A DNA stretch of 53,738 nucleotides from Deltaproteobacteria bacterium (GCA_031279515.1 JAITII010000089.1:1-53738), one strand, 5' to 3'; positions 8,484-17,474 are shown, numbered from the stretch's first letter. Translations and numbers: made by a program. The notes: generated by a model not told the origin, from the sequence alone.

Positions 8484-9549
8484 GACGCTTTCTTCCTTTC
8501 ACCTTGTAGACATAGCTTAAGACTCCGGCGACAGCCTTATAGAACTCGCTGGGTATCACCTCACCCACCTCCACCGCCTTGTAGAGGGCCTGGGCAAGAG
8601 GTTTATTTTCCACTATGGGCACCTTGGCCTCTCTGGCAATGTCTTTGATGCGCAAAGCCAAAAAATCCGCCCCCTTGGCCACTACAATAGGGGCCGGGGC
8701 CTTGGTGCGGTCGTACTCCAAGGCCACTGCAAAGTGGGTGGGGTTGGCTATGACAACATCTGCGTTGGGTACGCCTTCCAGTTGCCTCTTTTTACTGGCC
8801 TCCCTCTGGGCCTGGCGGATGCGATTTTTGACTATAGGGTCTCCTTCAATCTGTTTGTACTCGTCTTTTACCTCTTGCTTGGTCATCTTCATGTCCTCAT
8901 TGAACTGCCAGCGCTGATAGCCGTAATCCATGGCTGCCAGGACCAAAAGGACTATAACCGTCTTAACGAAGATCTCCAAGGCAATCTTTAAGGCTAAAAC
9001 TGCAATGGTAATAGGCTGCATATCCGCCATGAGGACAAAATCATCCAAGTGATCCTTGATGACTAAATAGCCCACCAAAAAAATTACCAGCATTTTCAAG
9101 ATGCTTTTGACACATTCCACAAAGGTGCGCATCTTGAAGAAACGGCCAAAGCCTTTAATGAAGTTTATCTTGTCAATCTTCGGCACAATGGTATCCCACA
9201 CCATTATGAAGCCGCCTATCTGGTAAATATTAACTATTAAACTTACGATCATGATTATGAGGGCCAGGGGAAGGGTAATTATTAAGACTTCCTTTAAGGC
9301 CAAATCCGAAATCATGACAAGGTCTGTGGGTTCCCGGGAAAAATCCGCTGCCCTCCAGACCATATGCCGAAAAAAGTCAACCAGCCTCCCCCAACCGTAA
9401 GGTCCTAAAAGAAGGAGGGCGCCGCCGGAGGCCAAGAGTACCACGGAGGCCGATACCTCCATGCTCTTGGGCACTTGCCCCTTTTCCCTGGCCTGGGAGA
9501 TCTTGTGCCCAGTAGGTTGTTCGGTTTTTTCTCCAGCGTCTTCGCTCAT
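8476..9549 (-). CDS. flhB: Flagellar export gate / substrate-specificity switch FlhB
   Basis: 357 residues. The N-terminus (SEDAGEKTEQPTGHKISQAREKGQ) is the classical FlhB start, four membrane segments follow, and the autocleavage motif NPTH lies near residue 268 (VVIANPTHFAVAL). Cleavage between N and P switches export from rod/hook to filament substrates. The long charged linker after the fourth membrane segment (YQRWQFNEDMKMTKQEVKDE, as expected) is present. It is separated from fliR by 98 bp, one of the few real gaps in the operon. Confidence 0.97.
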   Translation of the reverse strand: MSEDAGEKTEQPTGHKISQAREKGQVPKSMEVSASVVLLASGGALLLLGPYGWGRLVDFFRHMVWRAADFSREPTDLVMISDLALKEVLIITLPLALIIMIVSLIVNIYQIGGFIMVWDTIVPKIDKINFIKGFGRFFKMRTFVECVKSILKMLVIFLVGYLVIKDHLDDFVLMADMQPITIAVLALKIALEIFVKTVIVLLVLAAMDYGYQRWQFNEDMKMTKQEVKDEYKQIEGDPIVKNRIRQAQREASKKRQLEGVPNADVVIANPTHFAVALEYDRTKAPAPIVVAKGADFLALRIKDIAREAKVPIVENKPLAQALYKAVEVGEVIPSEFYKAVAGVLSYVYKVKGRKRRG

Positions 9550-9647
9550 GGGCTCGCCTTTCTCTAAATAAATTTACGGCCCTTTGGCCTTCAGCGAGAT
9601 TTATAAGCAAGAACTGAACCAAAATATTAGAGAAGTTAGTCTCCATA

Positions 9648-10448
9648 TTATGGAACCCACCCGGCTGGTGTGATAAATTCTATGAACCTCTTTAAGGCCT
9701 CCTGGACCTCAAAGAGCCCTTGGCCCAAGAGCCTGGGCCAGAAATCCATAGATATACCCAAGATGACTAGGCCCGCCAGGATAAAAAGAGGCATACCCAC
9801 AAAGAGGACCTGCATCTGGGGAACTGCCTTGGCCACTATCCCAAAGGAGACCTTGGTGCAAAAGAGGAGGGCTACCACAGGGGCCGCAATCTTAACTGCT
9901 AAGATATACATGCGCCCAGTTGCCTTCATGACCTCGGTGAAAAGTTCCGGACCCCAGAGATAGAGAAAGCCAGGGGGGGCAACCTTAAAGCTGTCCACCA
10001 TGGCTTTGATAATTATTAGGTGCCCATTGGCAAAGAGAAAAAGAAGGACGAATACTATATAGATGAGCCTGGAGACCACAGGCACCTGGGCCCCGCTCTG
10101 GGGGTCCATGAGGTTTACCATAGTCATCCCCATCTGAAAACTAAGGTATTCCCCAGCTAGGTTTGCGGTCTCCAATACCATGCGCACCATAAGGGCCATG
10201 GCCGCGCCTATTATAAGTTCCCCCATAGCCAGAAAGAGAAAGCCAAAAAGATGCATAGGCATCATAGAGGCGTCGTAGGTCACCAAGGGGGCGATGACAA
10301 AGGTAAGGGTTAGGACCAGGGCAACTTTTAGCTCTGTGACTATGTTGGGGCTGCCAATAATCGGGGCAATGGCCACTATCATGCTGATGCGTAGGAGCAC
10401 CAAGACAAAGCCGGCAAACTCAGCGGCGTTTATTATGGGAGCACCCAA
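9648..10448 (-). CDS. fliR: Flagellar export gate protein FliR
   Basis: 266 residues with six hydrophobic segments, typical length for FliR, which forms the core export channel with FliP and FliQ. The start is a TTG at 10448-10446, chosen because a strong AGGAGG lies just upstream and no ATG fits. Conserved-looking features include LRISMIVAIAPIIG at the N-terminus and a PLFILAGLVIL segment. It follows fliQ by 30 bases. Confidence 0.93.
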   Translation of the reverse strand: MGAPIINAAEFAGFVLVLLRISMIVAIAPIIGSPNIVTELKVALVLTLTFVIAPLVTYDASMMPMHLFGFLFLAMGELIIGAAMALMVRMVLETANLAGEYLSFQMGMTMVNLMDPQSGAQVPVVSRLIYIVFVLLFLFANGHLIIIKAMVDSFKVAPPGFLYLWGPELFTEVMKATGRMYILAVKIAAPVVALLFCTKVSFGIVAKAVPQMQVLFVGMPLFILAGLVILGISMDFWPRLLGQGLFEVQEALKRFIEFITPAGWVP

Positions 10449-10478
10449 AGGTCCTCCTTTGCGAAAGCGCCCTCCATC

Positions 10479-10799
10479 TTAGCGCTGGAAATCTGCCGGG
10501 TCCACCCCTGGGACAACTAGCCCCTCGCTGTGGCGTACCCAATCGGGAAAGTTTAGAAGTATCACCTGGGTGTATTCCACCAGCTTATCCAAGAGCCAGG
10601 GGCCCACAAAGACAACCACCAGTGAGATGCAAACTATCTTGGGGATAAACTGCAAGGTCATTTCCTGGATCTGGGTTGTAGCCTGAAAGACGCTTACCAC
10701 AAGTCCAATAACAAGTCCCACAAGGAGCATAGGAAGGGAAAGGACCAGTATAAGTTCCATGGCCTTACGGCCAAAGTCTATTACAAATTCGCTACTCAC
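10479..10799 (-). CDS. fliQ: Flagellar export gate protein FliQ
   Basis: 106 residues with two membrane helices (about 15-40 and 52-75) and the family segment LVIGLVVSVFQATTQIQEMTL (20-residue core visible). FliQ is usually about 89 residues; here a polar tail of about 17 residues (ending VDPADFQR) is added. The start is GTG, preceded by AGGAGA. Upstream lies a 98-bp gap to fliP with tandem repeats. Confidence 0.93.
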   Translation of the reverse strand: MSSEFVIDFGRKAMELILVLSLPMLLVGLVIGLVVSVFQATTQIQEMTLQFIPKIVCISLVVVFVGPWLLDKLVEYTQVILLNFPDWVRHSEGLVVPGVDPADFQR

Positions 10800-10825
10800 A
10801 AGGCTCTCCTAAGTTAGAGGCTTAT

Positions 10826-10870
10826 AAGCTATTAAAAGCAAAAAAGCTATTAAAAGCAAAAAAGCTATTT
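10826..10870. repeat. 18-bp tandem repeat in the fliP-fliQ gap
   Basis: Two perfect copies of an 18-bp unit (AAGCTATTAAAAGCAAAA at 10826-10843 and 10844-10861) are followed by a partial third copy to 10870. A related AAAAGCAAAAAAGAGCTT stretch occurs in the fliO-fliP gap near 11800. The repeats lie just upstream of fliQ on the transcribed strand. Confidence 0.85.
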
Positions 10871-10884
10871 AAAGAAAGTTTAGT

Positions 10885-10910
10885 GCCTCCCCCCTTTTTA
10901 GGGGGCAGGC
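10885..10910 (-). promoter_or_regulatory. Hairpin spanning the fliP stop codon
   Basis: GCCTCCCCCC (10885-10894) pairs with GGGGGCAGGC (10901-10910) with one mismatch and a 6-base loop. On the minus strand the fliP TAA stop falls at the loop. It is not directly followed by a T-run, so it is more likely an mRNA-processing or stabilising/attenuating element inside the operon than a full terminator. Confidence 0.5.
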
Positions 10911-11755
10911 CCAGCTAAGCTTATTACCCTTTGCACGTCCCCAAAGCTTTTCACAAGAGATCCTACTAAAAGGTTCCACCCGTCCACAAGGACAAAGAGC
11001 ATGAGCTTAAAGGGCAAAGAAATCATTACGGGAGGCAGCATCATCATACCCATGGATAAAAGCACAGAGGCAACTACCATGTCTATGACCAGAAAAGGCA
11101 TATAGAGTAAAAAGCCAATAGTGAAAGCAGTCTTTAATTCCGAGATCATAAAAGCCGGAATGAGGCTGGTGGTGGGCACCTCACTTTTATTTAGAGGTTT
11201 ATTTTCTCCGGCTATGCGCATGAAAAGGGCCAAATCCTTTTCCCTGGTCTGGAGAAACATAAACTCCCTTATGGGGATAAGGGCCCTATCAAAGGCCTCC
11301 CTTTGGCCTATCTCATTTGCCATAAAAGGCTTAAAGGCCCTGGCCTCTATGTCCTGCCACACAGGCATCATTAAAAAGAAGGTCATAAAGAGAGCTAAGC
11401 TTATTAAGACCTGGTTGGGCGGGGTCTGCTGGGTACCCATAGCCTGGCGCATGAAACCAAAGATCACTATGATGCGCACAAAGGAGGTGACCATGATAAG
11501 TATTGAGGGAGCCAAGGCCAGGACCGTCAAGATGAACATGACATTGATGACGGTGGCAATCCTATCTGGGTCTTCAGACTCGCCCATATTGATAGAGACG
11601 GTGGGAATAGGGACCATGTTCCCTTCCCCCTGGGCCAGGGCCAAAGGGGCGTCAAAGATAAGAAGTACTGCAAAGATTCCAAAAAGTGCCAAAAGGGCTA
11701 GACGGATTTTTGGCCTTAGTTTTCCTCTTATATCAAAGGTGCCTTTCTCTGGCAC
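10898..11755 (-). CDS. fliP: Flagellar export gate protein FliP
   Basis: 285 residues. The N-terminal hydrophobic segment (about 16-41) acts as a cleavable signal, followed by the mature FliP with four membrane segments and the signature around SFVRIIVIFGFMRQAMGTQQ and PPNQVLISLALFMTFFLM. It forms the pentameric core of the export channel. The start is GTG at 11755-11753 with AGGAGA upstream. A gap of 133 bp separates it from fliO; it holds no gene but a near-palindrome, TTTGGCAGCTGTCAAA, near 11840. Confidence 0.95.
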   Translation of the reverse strand: MPEKGTFDIRGKLRPKIRLALLALFGIFAVLLIFDAPLALAQGEGNMVPIPTVSINMGESEDPDRIATVINVMFILTVLALAPSILIMVTSFVRIIVIFGFMRQAMGTQQTPPNQVLISLALFMTFFLMMPVWQDIEARAFKPFMANEIGQREAFDRALIPIREFMFLQTREKDLALFMRIAGENKPLNKSEVPTTSLIPAFMISELKTAFTIGFLLYMPFLVIDMVVASVLLSMGMMMLPPVMISLPFKLMLFVLVDGWNLLVGSLVKSFGDVQRVISLAGPAP

Positions 11756-11888
11756 TAGTCTCTCCTTTTATACTTTACTGGCAAAAGCTCTTTTTAAGGC
11801 TAAAAGCAAAAAAGAGCTTACAATAAAAAAAGCCTTCTTTGGCAGCTGTCAAAAAGGGAACTTAAAAAGATTTTATTTTCTCTATTAT

Positions 11889-12797
11889 TTATGAAGATTT
11901 ATCGGGTTTTTGCGTATTGGGAGCGATATCGGGCATGGAAAGGTCCGAAGGATTGATGCTGCCCTGTACTTGGCCTTCGGCTTCTGCACTATTTATATCT
12001 AAAGGCGCATCTTCAAAGCCCAGGTTAAAGCCTTTGTTGGCTTTTTCCTTGGCCGCCTCCTCATCTTCGGTTAGCCCCTGGTAGAAGGCCGGTTCTTTTA
12101 ACAGGCTCTTCTTGCGCCTCTCTTTGGGGGTAGAGAGGTCATAGTCGTATTTGTGGGGATTTTCATCTGGCTCTTCTAGACCCAAGTCCTTGATGCTGAA
12201 CTCATCGTCTAAATTTGCTTGGCCCACTGGCCAATGGGCCAAGGGGGTAATTCTGTCACCAGTTACGCCAAAGACTAAAAGCTTTCCGTCTATCTCCACA
12301 GCGGCTAAATATCTTCTGGTATCCAAGGCCATGGTGGCCCGCATCACGAACTCTTTTCCCCCCACAAAGGTCTTACCTTTACTTAGCCTTTTAACCAGCT
12401 TTAAAAAGAGCCACAAAAGGACAATGACTAAGAGAAAGGCCCCAAAGATCTTGGCTATTCCAATAAAGGAAAAGGGGTCAGTACCCGAGGGCATACCTAA
12501 GAGATCGCTGGTCCCAGTATCCGAAGTAGTTTGAGGCACTTGGGCAGGGGGTACGCTAGCTCTAGGGGACGCCGCCTGGGGAGGACTTTCGCTCCCTATG
12601 TCTAAAGTTGTAGTCTCTTCAGAGGCCCCTTCTGGGCCTGCCCCTTCTGGGCCTGCCCCTTCTGGGTCAGCTGCCTCTGCGGTCTGGCTTTGGGCAGCCT
12701 GGCCAGCTAAGGAAAAGGTGATAAGATTTGCCTTGAGCGAAGAGGCACCAAAAAAAAGGAAAAATACCAAAAACCCTAAAAAAGTCCGCCCGTACAT
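11889..12797 (-). CDS. fliO: FliO-type flagellar biosynthesis protein
   Basis: 302 residues, longer than typical FliO (about 120-180). A signal-like N-terminus and a low-complexity Gly/Ala/Pro/Glu segment (about residues 33-110, including three GPEGA-type repeats) precede one membrane helix (about 110-133). A FliO domain follows, with the pattern LALDTRRYLAAVEIDGKLLVFGVT. The C-terminal about 100 residues are acidic and disordered. FliO assists assembly of the FliP/FliR core. Identity comes from the domain pattern and from the position directly before fliP. Confidence 0.88.
   Translation of the reverse strand: MYGRTFLGFLVFFLFFGASSLKANLITFSLAGQAAQSQTAEAADPEGAGPEGAGPEGASEETTTLDIGSESPPQAASPRASVPPAQVPQTTSDTGTSDLLGMPSGTDPFSFIGIAKIFGAFLLVIVLLWLFLKLVKRLSKGKTFVGGKEFVMRATMALDTRRYLAAVEIDGKLLVFGVTGDRITPLAHWPVGQANLDDEFSIKDLGLEEPDENPHKYDYDLSTPKERRKKSLLKEPAFYQGLTEDEEAAKEKANKGFNLGFEDAPLDINSAEAEGQVQGSINPSDLSMPDIAPNTQKPDKSS
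12625..12669. repeat. 15-bp tandem repeat inside fliO
   Basis: Three in-frame units of 15 bp (GCCCCTTCTGGGCCT, the last with two changes) encode repeated GPEGA in the low-complexity region of FliO. Such an in-frame repeat can change copy number without breaking the gene. Confidence 0.85.
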
Positions 12798-12852
12798 ATT
12801 TTGCGCCTTGTATTTTGTTGATTTTTCTAAAAAAGAAGTATTTTATGGACAG

Positions 12853-13293
12853 CTATGTAAGGCTTTTAACCCTTTCCATGGGGCTTACGATGTCAGTGAC
12901 CCTTACGCCAAATTTCTCGTTTACTACCACCACTTCGCCTCTGGCTACGAGCTTACCATTTACGAAGATCTCCAAGGGTTCTCCTGCCAGTTTGGAAAGC
13001 TCTATAACTGAGCCTTGGCCCAACTGTAAGAGATCATTTATGATCATCTTGGTACGGCCCAATTCCACGGAGATCTCCAAAGGGATATCCAGGATAAAGT
13101 CCAAAGGCCTTGAGGCCCCATCCATGGTGGGGGGCGGAGGACCAAAGATATTCTGGGCATCGCGGGAAGCCCCGTCCCCTGCGGCGGGAAGCGCCGTGGG
13201 CCCCGGGTCTCCCCAGTCCTGCTCCAAACCTGGATCGTCACTCATGAGGCGGTCCAAATCATGCTGGGTGAGGTTTGGTTTTTCGTCTGCCAT
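12853..13293 (-). CDS. fliN: Flagellar motor switch protein FliN
   Basis: 146 residues. An acidic/Pro-rich N-terminal extension (about 1-60) is followed by the SpoA/FliN domain (about 65-142), with [35 protein letters not shown] (core GQGSVIEL) and [13 protein letters not shown], all characteristic. FliN forms the bottom of the C-ring and binds export components. It lies between fliM (98-bp gap) and fliO. Confidence 0.95.
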   Translation of the reverse strand: MADEKPNLTQHDLDRLMSDDPGLEQDWGDPGPTALPAAGDGASRDAQNIFGPPPPTMDGASRPLDFILDIPLEISVELGRTKMIINDLLQLGQGSVIELSKLAGEPLEIFVNGKLVARGEVVVVNEKFGVRVTDIVSPMERVKSLT

Positions 13294-13391
13294 TTTGTCT
13301 TCCTTGTAAGATTGGACTTAACCAAAAGGTGCCAAATAAAAAAATAAATCTCCTAAAAAAAGGGTAATAGCTAAAAAACTAAAACTGGCGC

Positions 13392-14381
13392 TTAGTCCTC
13401 CCAAATCTTAGGGGCAATGTCCGATTGGATCTTTACCGCCTTCTGGCCTCTGGAAGAGCCTATGAAGACCTTGAACTTGGGAACCCCTTCCACCTTTACC
13501 TCCAGTGGTTCCCTGACATCGTGGTTGAGCTTGATGCAGTCCCCTGGGGCTAAGTTTAAAAGTTCCTCCGCTGTTATCTGGGAGCGGCCCAACTCCACCA
13601 CCATGGAGACCTCCGCCTCCCGCACCCTTTCAATAAAACGGTTGATCCATGCCGTGTCCACTTCCAGCTGGTCACTCTGGAAGCCTGCGTAGAGTTTGGA
13701 GCGAATGGGCTCTATGGTGGAATATGGCAGACAAATTATTAAGGTCCCCACTGTCTGCTCCAGCTCCACTTCGAACTTTACCACTAAAACCACCTCGCTG
13801 GGTGCCACCACCGAGGCAAACTGGGGATTGGTCTCCCCGCGGACATAGCTAAAGGTCAAAGGATGGACAGGGTTCCAGGCGCGCTCTAAATCCTGGAGGG
13901 CCAATTTTATGACATTGGTGATGCGCCTGGACTCTATTGGCGTAAAGTCCCTCCCTTCCACCTTGATGTAACCGCGCCCGGAACCTCCGAAAAAGCTATC
14001 TATGAGATTAAAGACAAGTTTGGTCTCTATGACCATGATGGCATGGCCACGCAAGGGCTCTGCCCTAAAGACATGTAAAGAGGTGGGGACAGGAAGAGCC
14101 CGCATGAATTCCCCGAACTTTATCATATCTATGGAAAAGGCAGAGATATCTATGACCTTGCGTAAAGATGTACTCATTGTCTGCCGGAAAAACCTAGCGA
14201 ACCTATCATTGATAATTTCCAGTGTAGGCATGCGACCGCGGATGATGCGGTCCTGGTTGGTAAGGTCGTAGCGAGTGATGCCTTCCTGGTCACCGCTGTC
14301 GTCGGTCTCGGTCTCTACCTCGCCTCCGCCCATACCCTTTAAAAGGGCATCCACTTCATCCTGAGTCAGTATCTTGGCCAT
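13392..14381 (-). CDS. fliM: Flagellar motor switch protein FliM
   Basis: 329 residues, standard length. The N-terminal CheY-binding peptide pattern is present (ILTQDEVDALLKGM), followed by the CheC-like middle domain beginning at YDLTNQDRIIRGRMPTLE and a C-terminal SpoA domain (VELGRSQITAEELLNLAPGD). FliM sets rotation direction in response to phosphorylated CheY. It starts 10 bases after the fliL stop. Confidence 0.97.
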   Translation of the reverse strand: MAKILTQDEVDALLKGMGGGEVETETDDSGDQEGITRYDLTNQDRIIRGRMPTLEIINDRFARFFRQTMSTSLRKVIDISAFSIDMIKFGEFMRALPVPTSLHVFRAEPLRGHAIMVIETKLVFNLIDSFFGGSGRGYIKVEGRDFTPIESRRITNVIKLALQDLERAWNPVHPLTFSYVRGETNPQFASVVAPSEVVLVVKFEVELEQTVGTLIICLPYSTIEPIRSKLYAGFQSDQLEVDTAWINRFIERVREAEVSMVVELGRSQITAEELLNLAPGDCIKLNHDVREPLEVKVEGVPKFKVFIGSSRGQKAVKIQSDIAPKIWED

Positions 14382-14391
14382 GAAAATGCTC

Positions 14392-15096
14392 CTACTGGAT
14401 TACAAACTCTGAGTATTGCACCTTTTTTACCTTGTATTCCTTCATGTATGCATTGGTGCGATTTAAGATCATACTGCGCAGGCGCTCCTTGCCATCCATG
14501 CTGGAGATGGAATCCACTGTCTGGCTGGACAATAACAGTAGGATGGTATCTTGGACATCGGGCATGACACGGGTTAGCTCATCAGCTGCTTCCTGGTTCT
14601 CCACTTCCATACTCATGGTGACTTTGAGAAACCTTCTGCCGGAGCTCTCATTGAGGTTGGTGGTAAAGGGATCTAAGCGCACAATAACAGGTCCTGCGGC
14701 TGCTGCTGCCGCAGTCTCCCCTCCACTAGCTGGAGCGGCATTTCCCTGGCCCCCTTCTGGAGAAGCAGTGCCACTTTTAGTGGGCGCAACTATGGGGTCC
14801 TCGTCCTCTGAGGCCCCCGCGGGAGTTTCTGAAGGACGCGCTGCGCTTTCACCTGTTTCTGCCTGTGCCCTGGTCTCTGTACCATCTGCAGCCTTGGGCG
14901 CCAAGAAAAACTTCATGGCCCCGAACATTACCCCGCCGCCCACCAGCATGGCCAAAACTACCAATATCGCGACCTTTATCATCCCTCCCCCACCTTTGGA
15001 CCCGGCGTGTGCCTGGGCTGCAGGGTGGGACTCTCTGGAAGGCTGCTCTTCAGCATTCACGTTTTTAGGTTTTCTCTCTTTTTCTTGGGCTGCCAT
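14392..15096 (-). CDS. fliL: Flagellar basal-body-associated protein FliL
   Basis: 234 residues. A basic cytoplasmic N-terminus precedes one membrane helix (about 40-65), then an Ala/Glu/Pro-rich linker (about 70-130). The FliL domain has LDPFTTNLNESSGRRFLKVTM and a C-terminal helix with LLLLSSQTVDSI. FliL associates with the stator around MotB and stabilises motor output. It sits directly between motB and fliM, its usual neighbourhood. The linker is longer than in enterics. Confidence 0.94.
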   Translation of the reverse strand: MAAQEKERKPKNVNAEEQPSRESHPAAQAHAGSKGGGGMIKVAILVVLAMLVGGGVMFGAMKFFLAPKAADGTETRAQAETGESAARPSETPAGASEDEDPIVAPTKSGTASPEGGQGNAAPASGGETAAAAAAGPVIVRLDPFTTNLNESSGRRFLKVTMSMEVENQEAADELTRVMPDVQDTILLLLSSQTVDSISSMDGKERLRSMILNRTNAYMKEYKVKKVQYSEFVIQ

Positions 15097-15100
15097 ATCT

Positions 15101-15883
15101 CTATCCTTTCCATGAACTTTGGTGGGGTTTATATATTACAATTTCCAGACGGCTATTTTCATAAGAAAACTCTGGGTTTTCTACAATGGGCCTGGTGCCT
15201 CCAAAGGCCCCCATACGAAAACGGGACTGGGATAATCCCAGGGCTATGAAATAATCTAAGACTACCTTAGCCCTTTTTGCTGAAAGCTCAAAGGCAATGG
15301 AGGTGTCTTCCCCTTCCAGTTCGGAGAGGGGATCTGTGTGACACTCTAGGCTAATGGGAAAGGAAAGCCTAGCTATAAACTCACTTAAACGGGCAAGTAG
15401 GATGAGGTTTTCTTCTTTTAACAGGGTGGAACCTTCGGGAAAGAGCATCTTATCGTCCCAGCGAATAACAAGGCCCCTTTCGTCTTTGAAAATAGAGATA
15501 GAGTCGCGGCTCTGCCGTTCCAGCTCCCGAAACTCTGGATTTGCATCATTGGGGTCCAGCTGGAAGATGGCGGCCCTTATCTCGTCCTGGTTTAAATTGG
15601 CATCCGGGGGTATCTCGTCCATGTGCTCCACCAGGTTAACTATGGGGTCTAGGAGGGTGGGATTGGAAAAGTACATAGTACCGGGCCCTATGACACTTTG
15701 GATACGCGCCAAATTGACCTCATCAGCCCCTTCGGGAATCAAGATGCGGGGATCCACGCTGGTGATGGCGATTATGAGGACAAAAAAGGTAAGGAGCAAG
15801 GTCACCATATCCGAAAAGGTAATGAGCCAGGTGGTGCTGGACTGAGCTCCCTCGGTGTCAGCAGATAGTCTTCTCACAGCCAT
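15101..15883 (-). CDS. motB: Stator protein MotB with the ion-binding Asp
   Basis: 260 residues. One membrane helix near the N-terminus contains TFSDMVTLLLTFF, with the essential ion-binding aspartate at D25. The C-terminal OmpA/MotB peptidoglycan-binding domain shows ISLECHTDPL, FELSAKRAKVVLDYF and a final NSRLEIVIYK. It anchors the MotA ring to the cell wall and conducts ions. It starts at the base directly after the stop of the upstream motB-like gene. Confidence 0.93.
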   Translation of the reverse strand: MAVRRLSADTEGAQSSTTWLITFSDMVTLLLTFFVLIIAITSVDPRILIPEGADEVNLARIQSVIGPGTMYFSNPTLLDPIVNLVEHMDEIPPDANLNQDEIRAAIFQLDPNDANPEFRELERQSRDSISIFKDERGLVIRWDDKMLFPEGSTLLKEENLILLARLSEFIARLSFPISLECHTDPLSELEGEDTSIAFELSAKRAKVVLDYFIALGLSQSRFRMGAFGGTRPIVENPEFSYENSRLEIVIYKPHQSSWKG

Positions 15884-16708
15884 CTAGTACACCTCCCCCT
15901 CGCCCTCACTTGGCTTTTCCGGTAGTTCAAACTGGAAACCCTGAAAATCATAGCTGCGGTCCTCTTGCCCAAAACCTCTAAGGCTTCCTGCCCTGGTGGC
16001 CTCATAATCTAAGACCAGGTCCACCCTATTATTTTTGGCCCTATTGGCCGGAGAATTATTGGCCACCAAGGGCTTTTCCCCTCCATAACCATAGGCAGAA
16101 AGGGTATCTATGGGAAGCTCCCCCTCTTCCACAAAGAGGGCCAGGACTGCTAGGGCCCTGGCCAGGGAGAGATCCCAATTGTCGCCCACCCCTTCCACCT
16201 GGGGCGGCAGATTGTCCGTATGTCCTTCTATGGAAATGGGAATATTGGAGTCCCTCATAATGCGGCAGAAAGATAATAGTAGCTCCCTAGCCTCCGGGGT
16301 TATCTCAGCTGAATCCGGGGGAAAAACTAAGCCCGAGGACAAGCTTATGATCCTCTGGCCACTGTTATGCACTATGCGCACCTGGTCGTCCATGATACTG
16401 GGGTTCAAGACAGCTCTCAGCTGGTTCATCTCCCTGTCCTGTACCGGAAGCACCGGGAGACCGTCTCTCAAGTGTGGCCCTTCCAAGGGAATTCCAGATT
16501 CCTCGCCCATTAAGGACTCTCCGCCATCTAAAAGCCCAAAGGTCTGGGTGACGGAATGCAGGACCTTGCCGTACTTGGTCTCGTCAAAATTGGCCTTTGT
16601 GGTAATCATGATAAAAAAAGTCAAAATAATCAAGACCATTGACGTATAAAGAACCATGCTGTTGTCCACTGGACCATCTGACTGGCTTTTTTTGTCTCTG
16701 GGCACCAT
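15884..16708 (-). CDS. MotB/OmpA-like protein lacking the motor Asp
   Basis: 274 residues with MotB architecture: a single membrane helix (about 17-36), a linker, and an OmpA-type peptidoglycan-binding domain with SIEGHTDNLPPQ, LSLARALAVL and NRVDLVLDYE. In the helix the position aligned with the motor aspartate is Ser23 (LYTSMVLIILTFF), so it cannot be a standard ion-conducting subunit. It lies between motA (1 base) and the Asp-containing motB (0 bases). The likely role is structural, for example a periplasmic or stator-anchoring partner. Tandem OmpA/MotB genes after motA are, to my recollection, also seen in Desulfovibrio. Confidence 0.85.
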   Translation of the reverse strand: MVPRDKKSQSDGPVDNSMVLYTSMVLIILTFFIMITTKANFDETKYGKVLHSVTQTFGLLDGGESLMGEESGIPLEGPHLRDGLPVLPVQDREMNQLRAVLNPSIMDDQVRIVHNSGQRIISLSSGLVFPPDSAEITPEARELLLSFCRIMRDSNIPISIEGHTDNLPPQVEGVGDNWDLSLARALAVLALFVEEGELPIDTLSAYGYGGEKPLVANNSPANRAKNNRVDLVLDYEATRAGSLRGFGQEDRSYDFQGFQFELPEKPSEGEGEVY

Positions 16709-16709
16709 A

Positions 16710-17474
16710 TCACCTAAAGGCTGAGATCCGGGCAGAAGGCGGGATAAAGGCGTGGAGTTTCTGCTCTATGATCCTGGGGTTATCCCCGCGACAGAGGGCC
16801 AATATCCCCTGTACTATAAGTTCTTTCACCATGGTCTCAGCCCTAGATCTGGCCCTTAGCTTTCCAGCTATGGGAACAAAGACCACGTTGGCCAGTAAGG
16901 CCCCGTAAAAAGTAGTAACCAAGGCCACGCTCATGGCAGGTCCAATGGAGGAGGGATCGTCCATCTGCTGCAGCATGGAAATAAGACCAATAAGGGTCCC
17001 CAGCATTCCAAATGCCGGGGCAAAGGCCCCCATGGCCTGAAAGATGTCAGCCCCTAAGCGGTGCCGCGATTCCTGGAAGGCTATCTCGGTTTCTAAGATC
17101 TCAACTATGGCCTGGGGCTCCAATCCGTCCACCGTGAGCTGCAAGCCCTTTTGCAGGAAACCATCGGATACTTCGTCTATGTCGTTTTCTAAGCTTAAGA
17201 GTCCCTCTTTCCTGGCCTTGGCTGAGAAGGTGATAAAGCTCGTGATGATGTCAGCCATGGCCGTAGTCTTAGTAACAAAGGCATTTCTTAAAACCGAAAA
17301 GGTGTTTAAGCAATCCCGCAGGGGATAATTTATCATAGTGGCACAGGCTGTCCCCCCCACAACTATTAAAAGTGAAGGCAAGTCCAGAAAGGCGCTCAGG
17401 CCAACTCCCATATTTATGGAGATGATAAGGAGGCTTACGGACGAAAATATCCCGATAATGGTTGCGATGTCCAT
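16710..17474 (-). CDS. motA: Stator protein MotA (MotA/PomA family)
   Basis: 254 residues, PomA-like length, with four membrane helices (about 5-25, 30-50, 150-170, 182-205). The large cytoplasmic loop includes PLRDCLNTFSVLRNAF. The GMLGTLIGLISMLQQM and VALVTTFYGALLANVVFVPIA segments are the conserved pore-lining helices. It forms the ion-powered stator around MotB. It is the first gene of the flagellar operon, with a candidate sigma-54 promoter about 70 bases upstream. Confidence 0.96.
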   Translation of the reverse strand: MDIATIIGIFSSVSLLIISINMGVGLSAFLDLPSLLIVVGGTACATMINYPLRDCLNTFSVLRNAFVTKTTAMADIITSFITFSAKARKEGLLSLENDIDEVSDGFLQKGLQLTVDGLEPQAIVEILETEIAFQESRHRLGADIFQAMGAFAPAFGMLGTLIGLISMLQQMDDPSSIGPAMSVALVTTFYGALLANVVFVPIAGKLRARSRAETMVKELIVQGILALCRGDNPRIIEQKLHAFIPPSARISAFR

